Origin: Eutrema japonicum
Lineage: Eukaryota > Streptophyta > Magnoliopsida > Brassicales > Brassicaceae
Reading direction: 5' to 3'
Length of the DNA stretch: 64,000 bases
NCBI GenBank assembly: GCA_030161315.1
Contig: BSQW01000003.1
Coordinates: 38,141,077-38,205,076, forward strand
The notes under the pieces are model-generated. The model had not been told where the DNA came from, searched no databases, and saw only the letters and a list, made by a program, of their open reading frames with translations. Below are positions 11,246 through 21,217 of this stretch, in pieces (within the stretch, counting starts at the first letter, position 1; each line of letters begins with the position of its first letter). The position numbers were made by a program, and so were the translations under genes.

Positions 11246-12527
11246 CTAGTAGTAGTAGCGTTTGAGATTCATCGAGTTCCATGATCGTGGGATCGGTGTT
11301 CCTTCCAACTTCATGAGTTCGTACACTCCGGGTTTGACGACCCTCATGATCTGATAGGGTCCTTCCCAATTAGTGCCGAGTTTTCCTACGTTCTTCTCTT
11401 CGGTGCCTTCGAAGACTTTGCGTAAGACGAGATAGCCATCTTTAAAGTGGCGTCCGCGAACGTTTTTGTTGTAGTAGCGTACTACCAAGTTTTGATAGTT
11501 CTGGATACGAAACAAGGCTTGGTCGCGTTGTTCTTTGAGTGCGTCGAGGTTGTCGAGCATGATTTCATCGTATAGACCGGGATTTTCCACGAGCATCGTT
11601 CTGCGTATTGTTGGAACGTTTAGTTGGGCAGGGCAGAGAACTTCAATGCCATAAGCCAGGTAGAAAGGAGATTGTCCGGTGGATTGTCTTGGAATGGTGC
11701 GATAAGACCATAAGACTCCATCGAGTTCGTCAGGCCCATCGACCTTTTCTGACGTCCAAACGTTTCTTGAGTCCGTCAATGATGGTTTTGTTCGTTGATT
11801 CGGCATGGCCATTACTTTTAGGGTATCGTGGTGTGGAGAAAGTTAGTCGAATTTTCCACTTGGCACAGAAATCGCCAAACAATGTTGAGATAAATTGCGG
11901 CCCGTTATCGGTGACGAACTCGTACGGAACTCCGTGTCGGCATATGATGTTTTTCCAGATGAACTTCTTGACGTCGAGGGCATGGATTTCGGGATATGAC
12001 TCGGCTTCGACCAATTTGGTAAAGTAGTCTGTCATAACGAGGATAAACTTTTTATGGGTGGTGGAACGTCGCAGAGGACCGATTATGTATGTTCCCCAGC
12101 GCATGAACGGGTATGGGGTTGTCGATGTAGCTAGCAGTTTGGTTGGGAGATGTATCATCGAGCCATGCCTTTGACATTTTTCGCACTTGGCTACGAATTT
12201 ATCACAGTCTGCTTGCATTGTTGGCCAGTAGTAGCTCGCCTTTTTTATCTTTAGGGCCAAGGAGCGACCTCTGGCATGGTTTCCGCCATCACCTTCGTGT
12301 ATTCTTTTCATGACTTCGTGGATATCGTCGTCGGTCACGCATTTGAGGAGGACACATGCCGCACTCCACCAAAATAATCTGTCACGGATAAGTATATATC
12401 GAGCAGCTCGCATTTTGAGTCGCCGGGCTGCCCATCTGTCGATTGGGACTACACCGTCGATGATATATACTTTGATTTCTTGTGTCCAATCTGAGGGTGT
12501 GAGCTCGCTTAAGGGTTTGATGTTCAT
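11246..12527 (-). pseudogene. Tat integrase, frameshifted
   Basis: 12527-11730 holds a zinc-binding N-terminus (RIHEGDGGNHARG, then CEKCQRHG) and the catalytic core with the first Asp in TDYFTKLVEAE, the second in VTDNGPQF and the Glu in GHAEST. Its reading frame shifts into 11812-11246, where the rest of the core and C-terminal part continue (LWSYRTIPRQSTGQSPF, YYNKNVRGRHFKDGYLVLRKV, NWEGPYQIMRVVKPGVYEL). The three acidic residues are present, so only the frameshift and smaller changes disable it. The product would insert the cDNA copy into chromosomes. Confidence 0.85.
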
Positions 12528-12890
12528 TGGCGCATGAAGGCCTTCTGATGGTTCCTCGGTTTCGTCGTCAAAATGGCTTTGTGGATCTTGAGTTTGGTCG
12601 ACAACGTGTTCGGTTTCATCGTTATGTTCGAGCTCGGTGTTATGTTCATTTTCTGTTATCTGCGTTTGTCGTCGTGGGTCGGGTTCAGTTGCGGGATAAT
12701 CTTCGTAATTGCGCCTGCGAGTTGTGATATTGCATTCCTCTATCTTTCCGATACTCGGTTTGGGACTGGTATCGTCCTTTTGAGATGAGGATCCGAACTC
12801 GATGCTATTGCGGCAAGTGCGTTAGCCGGAGCATTTTCCCCCTTGGGATTTTGGTGAGATCAAAATATTCGAACTCGGTGGCGAGTTTTT
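12528..12890 (-). other. Tat RNase H to integrase linker
   Basis: No continuous minus-strand frame is seen. The position corresponds to the variable linker between RNase H and integrase. Plus-strand open frames here (for example 12573-12788) look like chance. Confidence 0.4.
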
Positions 12891-14777
12891 TTACGAGTTT
12901 GAGGTACGCGTCCATTCGATCGTTCTATGCGTCATACTCCCTGCTGAATTGGCTGGAAATAAGCTGTGAGTCACAATACGCACGTATGCGAGTTGCGCCA
13001 ATGTTTTAGCTAAGTGGAGTCCGGCGAGTAATGCTTCGTACTCTGCTTCGTTATTTGACGCGTTGAATGCCATACGGAATGATTGTTCCAAGATTTCTCC
13101 GGTTGGAGACTGAAGTCGTATGCCTACTCCTGACCCTCGATGGGATGATGACCCGTCAATGTGGAGGATCCATTGTTCGGTGGCTATAACGTCAATATTG
13201 ACGAACTCCTGCGGTATCTCGACGAGAAAATCGGCGAGGACTTGTGACTTGAGGCTTGTCCGATTCTTATAATCGATGTCATATTCACTGAGCTAGATTG
13301 CCCATTTGGCGAGTCGACCGGAATGGCTTGGACTGTGTAAGATCGTTCGGAGTGGCTGATCGGTCAAGATGGTGATAGAATGTGATTGGAAATACGGTCT
13401 AAGCTTCCGAGCAGCGATGACGACGGCGAGAGCAAGTTTTTCAAGGGTTGGATATCGGCTCTCGGCGCCATCGAGCGATTTGCTTATGTGGAAGATTGGT
13501 TTCTGCTCGCCTCTGTCTTCCCGAACGAGAACTCCACTGACCGCCGAGGTTGAAATTGCGATGTAAAGATAGAGAGTTTCCCCATCCTCGGGTTTGGCTA
13601 AGATCGGTGGAGTGGATAGGTACTCCTTGAGTTACTTGAACGCTTCTTCGCATTGGTCGTCCCAATATAGGTGTTTGTTGCCGCGCAGCAGCTGATAGAA
13701 AGGGAGACATTTGTCGGCAGATCGTGAGATGAATCTGTTAAGTGCGGCTATAAGGCCCGTCAATCGTTGGACTTCTCTTTTCGTTGTATGGGATGGGAGA
13801 TCGAGGATTGCGGAGATTTGTTTAGGGTTAGCCTCGATTCCTCTTTGAGTGACGATATATCTGAGGAACTCCCCTGATGTCACTCCGAACGTACACTTAG
13901 TTAGGTTGAGTTTCATGCCGTACTCGTTTAATATGTCGAAACACGTGTTGAGATGTCCGATATGATCCTTAGTGACAAGCGATTTGACGAGCGTATCGTC
14001 GATATAAACTTAAATTGTTTTGCTGAGCTAGCCAGCGAACATGCAGTTGACAAGTCTTTGGTACGTTGCTCCGGCATTCTTCAGGCCGAATGGCATGACT
14101 TTGTAGCAGTATATGCCACGATCGGTGATGAAAGAAGTTTTCTCACGATCGTCTGGATGCATGAGTATCTGATTATAGCCTGAAAACGCATCCATGAAAG
14201 ACAGGAGTTCATTTCCGGCTGTAGCTTCGAAGAGTCTGTCGATATGTGGGAGTGGACAGCTGTGTTTTGGACAGGCTTTATTGAGATCGGTAAAATCAAC
14301 GCAGATTCTCCACTTTCCGTTCTTCTTTTTAATGACGATTGGGTTTGCCAGTCAGTTCGGATATCGAACCTCCGTAATTGACCCTGCACCAAGCAACTGT
14401 TCGACCTCGTCATTGACAGCATGGGCCTTCTCGGGTCCGAGCTTGCGCCGTTTCTGCTTGATCATTTTGAAGGTGGAATCGATGTTGAGTTCGGGACTTG
14501 TGATCTTTGGATCGATCCCGGACATGTCGTTGATTGACCAGGCGAAGGTTGATACATTCCTTTTGAGAAAGCGGACTAGTTCATACTTGATCTCTTCATC
14601 GAGTTCGGCTCTGATTCCGACACATCTGTCGGGGTTGAGTTCGTCGATGTTGACTTGAATAATTGTTTCTCGTCTCGGCAGATAGGGGTCGTTAACGATT
14701 TTCTTCGTGTCGATTACGCATGTGCGGGGTGCTGTTATCAACTTGCACTCGTTGATATAGCAAGTTCGGGACATCAC
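12891..14777 (-). pseudogene. Tat reverse transcriptase and RNase H, multiply broken
   Basis: Fragments from right to left: 14777-14352 (RT N-terminus, KYELVRFLKRNVSTFAWS, MSGIDPKI), 14422-14081 (next frame), the catalytic YIDD at 14006-13995, 13916-13632 (MKLNLTKCTFGVTSGEFL, PKQISAILDLPSHTTKREVQ, RFISRSADKCLPFY), 13710-13441 (first RNase H region) and 13091-12891 (FNASNNEAEYEALLAGLHLA, a second archaeal-type RNase H as in Tat elements). At least four frame breaks separate them. It would copy element RNA into DNA. Confidence 0.85.
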
Positions 14778-14825
14778 TTGGTCGCCTCTCAGAGTGAAGA
14801 CTCCGGATGGTGTTGGAAATTTTAA

Positions 14826-15317
14826 TCATTGATGATAAGTCGAGACAACGGCCTTCATCATGTATATCCATTTCGTTCCAAGTATGACGTTGTAGATGGC
14901 GGGTTTATCCAGGACTAGGAACTTGACCATCTGCATGACCCCATCAACATAAACGGGAATTTTTACCGTTCCCGCGGTCATGGTCTGCTCGCTTGAAAAT
15001 CCTGTTAATGGTTCGATATTCGGCTTGATCTGAGTATTCCGAAAATCCATGTTTCTAAGCGTTTCTCTGAATATTACGTTAACCGAACTTCTGGTGTCAA
15101 CGAAGATTCGTCCGACTGCGACATCTCTGATAAGTATTTCGACAACTAGTGTGTCGTTGTGCGGCATTTGTAGCCCTTCAGTGTCGGCTTCAGAGAAGTT
15201 GATCGGCGCTCCACTTGTTGTAGTTCGTTTTTCGCGTTGTGCGTCTAGTGCCTCTCTACTGTATTCTTTAATTCCTTGGACGGAATAGTTGCAAGATTCC
15301 AATGCTCCCATGATCAT
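14826..15317 (-). pseudogene. Tat aspartic protease with altered active site
   Basis: An open frame of 163 codons with the retropepsin fold signature: FSEADTEGL, PHNDTLVVEILI, then VDTRSSVNVIF and a second half with YNVILGTKW. The family has D-T/S-G at the active site; here the triad reads D-T-R. A Gly to Arg change next to the catalytic Asp should abolish cleavage of the polyprotein. The rest of the domain is intact. Confidence 0.8.
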
Positions 15318-15532
15318 GTTGACACGTTTTCGGACTTGGGGGGTGTGTTGGCTCTCCGTTCGTTCCTCCCGATCTCGTTTCCGTTGACCTATGTCGGCAG
15401 CGTCTTTTGCTTGTTCGGGATCTTTGTTCGGTTTGTCGTTATCACGAAGTCGTCATCCGTAATCGTTGCTGTGGGGTCTGTCCGTAGGTCGGAACGCCCC
15501 TTCTACTGGTACTTTCCCTTTCTTGTATTTCA

Positions 15533-16884
15533 TCAGCAAGAAGCCCTGGAGATGCCGGCATTCTTTGGTGGTATGGCCCTCACGATTATGAAAGTGGCAG
15601 AACGTACCGGACTCGTTGTCGGACTCTTTTGAGTCCTCTGATCGGACCCATGTGTTCCAGTGTTGTTGCGATTGGACGGCATAGACTGGTTGCTTCGGAG
15701 GGTCGTACTGCTTTTCCTTGATGAGGAGTTGCTTTGGAAGAGCTTACTGCTCATCCTTTGCGGCTTCCTCCTCTTGTTCGAGGATGTAGATGTGCGACTT
15801 ATGCAGGATATCTTCCAAAGATTTCGGCCAGTTCCGTTTGATTTCTTTGTGAAAGTCGGACCGATACCAGGTTGCTTTGTAAAGGGCCTCTATCGCGGCT
15901 TCATCGTCGATCGTGCAATGAGATACCACCTCTTTGAAGCGGTTCATGAAATTGCGTAGAGGTTCGTCGCTTTTCTGCTCGAGTGCCCAGAAGTCGGTAT
16001 TTCTTTTTTTATGTTTCATGAACATGGTAAATCGCTTGAGGAATTTCGTTGTAACCTCGTTGTAGTTGTTGATCGAGTTCGCATCGAGTTGTGAGAACAA
16101 GTCGAGTGCGGTTCCGCAAAGATTTTCTACGAACAGCTGGCACATGGCCGCGTCTTTTTCTTCCTCGGTATTAAAGCGAAAACGGTTCATCATGATTACC
16201 AATGAGGTCAGAAAGTGATGTGGGTTGGCATGTACATCGTATGCGGTAATCTTGACTCTCTCCAGGCGCCGGACTGGAGTATTGATGACCCGATCTGTGA
16301 ACGGTGTCTCTGTGTTTCCTGGATAACTAAGTCGATTTCTGGTGCCGAACTCGTAGCCTGATGGACTTTGGATTGGATATATTGAAGTTGAGCTCGGACA
16401 TCCTCGAACTATAGGCCTATAGATGCTTGATCGGTGATGCGGGTTCCCGGATTAGCAGTGGACCTTCTCGTTGGTAGCTCTGCCATGTTTGGATTTTGGG
16501 TACTGTTTAGCTCGGGTAAGAGATTCCGACGAAGATCGTTTTCAGGGGTGATCGGGCTCTGGCTGAATATTCCGATCTGGTTCCTGAGTTCGGCCTGTGA
16601 AGCCAGCAGAGATTCGAAACGTTTCGTCGTTCTTCTTAGATATTTCCGCGAACTGAGTTGCCATGGCCTCTATGAGTGTGGTTCGATTGACTAGTGTCGG
16701 AGCTGTTGGCGTGACCTCCGGAGGGTTCGGCGGGTTGTCTTCTTCGGTAGGTAAGTTCGGAGGGTTTCCTCCGACAGGTAGTAGATCGGTATCTTTCGGG
16801 ATGGTCCTGTTGTTTGCCTGATCCACACCGTCCATGATGACTGTTGGAGTGTCTAATGGGTTTGCCATTTCCGAACTCAATCAA
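15533..16884 (-). pseudogene. Tat gag, frameshifted
   Basis: 16880-16542 is the N-terminal Pro/Asn-rich part starting MSSEMANPLDTPTV. 16202-15744 is the capsid-like retrotransposon gag domain (FLKRFTMFMKHKKRNTDFWAL, PLRNFMNRFKEVVSHC). The zinc knuckle CHFHNREGHTTKEC lies at about 15605-15555 in another frame. Frame changes separate the three pieces. Gag would form the particle and bind element RNA. Confidence 0.8.
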
Positions 16885-16915
16885 TCGAGATCCGAAAGTT
16901 CTTTTTTAGTTCTCT

Positions 16916-16932
16916 CCCCACAGTCGGCGCCA
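16916..16932 (-). other. Primer binding site of the Tat element
   Basis: The minus strand reads TGGCGCCGACTGTGGGG, two bases (16933-16934) inside the LTR border. It differs from the Athila-type site after the first nine bases. Confidence 0.85.
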
Positions 16933-16934
16933 AT

Positions 16935-17397
16935 TGTTGATTCGTAAATCACACAAGGAGTAAAACGGAGAACTTTGATCGGAAACTCGTTTTATTGATT
17001 GAATTCGACGTTACAATGGAGGTTTTGTGAAAAAGAACTAAGGAGACTAAAGAATTTGAGATCAACGCTTGATAGAGCTCTCTCTCTTTCTTCTGTCTCT
17101 CAGATGATTGCGGATCACTTTCTCTGAGCTTGCCCCCTCCTTATTTATAAGATTTTGAGTCGGTTGCTAAGAGAATATTTCCTTTTTCCAAGTTCGATTA
17201 GTAAAGGAAATATTCCGAATCCCCTCCGAGATAAGGAAATCTTCCGTATATCTCGGATGTCGGTTCCCGCCCCGTTATATCGGATCGGGCCCTTGTTGGG
17301 CCATTAGTTTTGGTAACTTGAACGGGCTTAAAGTTGGGCCCGATGAATCTAGGTTCGAACCGAGTTAAACCATGGAGTGCTAAACTCTCCTTTAACA
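16935..17397 (-). repeat. 5' LTR of the Tat element
   Basis: 463 bp, TGTTGATT to TTAACA, followed by the target duplication CTATT. It is the pre-LINE form of the left LTR: the sequence around its single AGAGAATATTTCC is continuous. Confidence 0.9.
17141..17150 (-). promoter_or_regulatory. TATA box in the Tat 5' LTR
   Basis: TTATAAATAA on the minus strand, in a GC-poor stretch of the LTR and conserved in the other LTR (9424-9433). It is the likely element promoter. Confidence 0.55.
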
Positions 17398-18729
17398 CTA
17401 TTGAGTCTAGAGATCGCATGAAGCGTGATAGACCTATTGGTTCCAAAGATTAGAATCCTCAAAAAGAAATGGAGCAGATTATGAAATGGCAAGATCGAGG
17501 AATCAAAGAATTATGGAGGATCTCCATAAGAGACATTAGACATGACTAAGAAGGAAATCTAGGTACCTGGTAATGATAAGAGATTTCAACTAGGTGTGTC
17601 ATGTCTGGAATAAAATGGAACCAACAGCAAATTGACGTCGATAATACTTTTGCATGCAATGAAGCAGTTGATGAGATTTGAGGATCATAAACCGCGGTAG
17701 TAGAAGGTTTATTGAAAAATGTACATAAAATGATGATTGGCCAATCATGGAAAAAGCCGTAGAGGCAAAGTTAGAATCTCTTGCAGATGAGTATTTGGAC
17801 CAGTAGTCCGTACACTTGAAAGTGTAAAACTAGTAAGACATAAGTGGATCTTTATGCGAAAGATAAATGAAAGTGATATATGAAGAGATATACTTTCTTG
17901 TGGTGGATGCAACTCTTTTTAGATCCCTCATCAGTCTAACAAAGAGAGAGAATGACTTGATTTAGTCTCAAAAGAATTTAATATGCTAGAAGCAATCCAG
18001 AAGGATTTAAACTGCCAGAAGCAGCCAAAAAATATTTAAACTGCTAGGAGCAGCAAATTCAAGTTCTTGATAACACTAGCTATTCGATTGATTAAAACAA
18101 ATATGTTTCATGGGGTATACTCTTAAAGTGAATATTATGAGGTTAACCGATATACCCATGTATATTTATCAAAAGACTATGGATCAATGGGATCCTTGAT
18201 TTGGACATAATCAAAACTCTTCAAGAGTTATCGGAAGTCAAAATTTGGAAGAAAAAACTTTGGAAAGACAACATTATCTTCAAGTTCTCCAAATTTTAAA
18301 TCTACAGAAAATAGATGTTTTTTCCAAAGATCCTTGCAGGATTTTACATAGAAAATGCTCATATATAGTTGGTCTTGAAATACCACACTTAAAATAATAT
18401 TTGAGCAAGTTGTTGATCACTTTCATGATTGAAAGATGTGTTTTCATATGACAAGAAAGAAAGCCAGCATAATAGATTTTACAAGAAGAGCATGAATAAC
18501 TCGTATGTACAAATATGTACAATATGAATATCTAGAAGATTGTAAGTAAAAAACAATTTGGCATGAAGTCCAAATAGACGAAGAAAATATCTTCTATGTG
18601 AGAAATGATGTTATGGACCAAAGTTCCAATAACCTGAAAATTATGATAATCATACGAGTGTATTAACTAATGTTATCCTTATATCAATTCCCTAAAGATA
18701 ATATATATGATTGGAATGTGATTGGAATG
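17398..18729 (+). pseudogene. copia linker and reverse transcriptase remnant
   Basis: It begins with the copia linker (KRDRPIGSKD) and runs into RT: after an acidic stretch come motifs equivalent to SVEGLLKN..GQSWKKP and KTSKTVDLYAK in changing frames. Further right only fragments of the RT end are traceable, with many stops. It ends at the duplicated target GAATG (18725-18729) of the Athila-like element. Confidence 0.65.
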
Positions 18730-19887
18730 TGATATGCTCAAATTAATACCCTAAAAGTACTAAAGCAGTAGTTGTAGTAAGTGTAGGGGTCGAACACAAG
18801 GACTCACAGAAATCACACAATAGATTGTATAGTGTCAAATCAAGCTAAGCAGATAAGATGAAACAAAAGACAATAAGCAGTAAACGAGTTGTAATTCGAT
18901 GGAAGAAATATAGGCTCAGGGTATTTCTCAGTAAATTAATGAATGTAGACAAACTAATTAGCAGGATTCAGATTTAGCGCACTGTTCTTGAAATCAAATC
19001 ACTAAAGTATAATTAACCAACTGTCGTTGCGAGAATTATCTAAATCTAAATCCTAGGAATTCCAAATCTCTTTGCGAATCCAAAAGTCTAAATCATCTTT
19101 AATATCAGGTTTGATATGTTCACAAATCAATTAAACCAAATCTCTTTGCGAATAATCAATTTGCTCACCTAAGGTTCTATCAGGTGATTAATCGCACTGT
19201 CGTGCCTAATCAATTATCCTAAGATCTAAGTTCTAGATTCGTCAACCTAGAATTAGCTTTGAACACAACCTAAGGTGAATAACTAATTCAGATGGTGAAT
19301 CCTAAACAGATAATCAACCTAGCATCCAGAGAAAACCCTTATGAGAACCCTGAACCTAAAGTGGATCTACTCAGATATGGAGAATGAAACAATCAACATG
19401 ACTGAATAAATCATCAAATAAATCAGAAAGAGTAATAAGAGGGTTTGAAATCTGATCTCGGACGAATGGAGTTTCAGACTTGTCTTCCTCACAAAACAAA
19501 GCATACAAAATAAAGCATAGCCTACAAAGTGGCTGTAAAACCTAATTATATAGTCTAAACACGTATTGGGGTCTTCTTGTAAATATCAAAGTCTTCTGGG
19601 CAAGATCTGCAATTCTTCAAACTTCATAAAAAATTGCGGCTCGTGATCTCTCGATGGGTGTCGATCGATACCAGGGGGTATCGATCGATGCTTGTCGCTC
19701 AGATCGGGTACTTAGTCATCAGACTTCAGTTTCGCTCCAGAATGCTCCATAAAACTCCAATATCTCCAATAATACTCCAAATGTGCTAAAACCTGTAAAA
19801 TACTCTAAAAGACTCTATAATAGAATAAATACTCGATAAAACGGACTTATATCATGGCTTAAATAGGGTAAAAACCATGATATATCA
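18730..19887 (-). repeat. 3' LTR of the Athila-like element
   Basis: 1158 bp, TGATATGC to TGATATATCA. It carries a complete TCGATCGA dyad pair at about 19654-19696. Visual comparison with the other LTR shows scattered differences, very roughly a few per cent, so insertion is not recent. Confidence 0.9.
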
Positions 19888-19900
19888 ACTCCCCCAGACT
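19888..19900 (-). other. Polypurine tract
   Basis: The minus strand reads AGTCTGGGGGAGT directly before the LTR. The adjacent TTTGCTTGCCCTCAAGCAAA inverted repeat (about 19909-19928) is a usual Athila-type neighbour of this site. Confidence 0.75.
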
Positions 19901-21217
19901 TAGCCTTTTGCTTGCCCTCAAGCAAATAGAAGACTAAACCAGAGAAAGAGGTTTGAAAACGTAGAGACTCACCTGTTCATGAACCATCGCAGAGATCTTT
20001 TTCCCAAGCACCCAAACATCACCTAATCAGCTTTTGATCTAACCACCATGTACTTCTCCGTAGACATTCGCAGCTTTCCCATACTCCACACATTATCCCA
20101 CAGCATTGTTCAAATAAAACTCTCATCGCCAGTTTCATCGCTGCAGCCAATGTTCAAGAACCTTCTAGATTCTTTACCAGACAATATCATGACAATGAAC
20201 CACCCATTTTCACACTTTTTGTATCAATTTCTCTCCCCCAGACTTATTTCTTATTATGTTCTCTTTTTTTTTAAGATCTGCATATACACATCAAGGTATG
20301 AGACGCGAGTATTGATGGTATTAGCCACCGAATCCCCGGCTCTTCCCTCTCAATGTATCAAAGGATGTAGGCGAATAATGGCATCATAGGAAAATCCTAG
20401 CCTCGCTTCCTATCCTTTGTGTGATCATTCCCTCTTAAGTAGAATAATGGGATCGCTAGAAATTTTCCTAACCCTCTACTCAGAAGAAAATCATTTCAAT
20501 CTTTTATGCTCTTATTTATCAACTTATAACAGGGGAGAGAGATACCAAAACTCTAAACACATGGGTTCCTTTATCAGATATGAATGATGAATCAAGCTCT
20601 AAAAACACTAACCACATCGATGAAGTGCAGAAATTTGGCTCAGGCTTCAGAAGAACTCTGCTGGAGACATGGATGTTTTCTAGTCAACTGGTCAGTCCTT
20701 GGATTTTTCATTAGTCGATCTAGAACTGATCCTGCAACAATGGTCACTCAAAAGGAAAATCGAAACAACAATTCAAGCACAGGATCATCATCTCCAACAA
20801 GTTTTGACTTAATAAAACAACGAATGACTCGATAAAACAACTGACTCTAAGAAAAACAAACACAATGTCCCTAGTGTTATCTAGCCTAGAGTCAGTGAAA
20901 GAAAACAAAAGAACAGAATAAAATTGGGAAAAATAAGAAGTTACCTTGTTGGAACATCGAGTATCGATCGACACACAGCCTGGTATCGATCGATACCAGG
21001 CTTAAATCGATATGATGAACCGTCTATTCACGATTAGTGTCGACCGATACCAATGGGGTATCGATCGACACTAGGCGATTTCGAGTTTTGCTCCTTGTTT
21101 ATCCTGACACAAACACAAAACGAAAAATAAAAAGAAAAAGAATCAAAGGCAGACTCACCAGTGGGTTGCCTCCCACCAAGCGCTTGTTTAACGTCATTAG
21201 CTTGACTGTAACGCCCT
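19901..21217 (-). other. Athila-like 3' untranslated region
   Basis: No domain of RT, integrase or an envelope-like protein is seen. Short open frames such as 20048-20389 and 20584-20835 on the plus strand have no recognisable homology. Two dyad pairs (20957-21001, 21036-21076) lie near the gag-protease end. Confidence 0.6.

Larger units (their letters stand above)
9219..17397 (-). mobile_element. Tat-lineage Ty3/gypsy retrotransposon inserted in copia
   Basis: A minus-strand element with LTRs at 16935-17397 (5') and 9219-10003 (3'), a primer binding site at 16916-16932, and the order gag, protease, RT, RNase H, integrase, then a tandem-repeat region before the 3' LTR. That last feature is known from Tat/Ogre-type elements. 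The 5-bp target CTATT is at 9214-9218 and 17398-17402. A third CTATT plus 230 bp of copia follows the left LTR (10004-10238), so the left end is rearranged. Coding regions are full of lesions. Confidence 0.85.

Noticed and set aside
9219..17397. Possibility of an endogenous plant pararetrovirus
   Set aside because: LTRs, tRNA primer site, integrase and 5-bp target duplications identify gypsy retrotransposons; no movement or coat protein motif of caulimoviruses was seen.
20048..20389. Plus-strand frame of 113 codons inside the Athila-like element
   Set aside because: It lies opposite to the element's transcription in its 3' region, with no recognisable domain.
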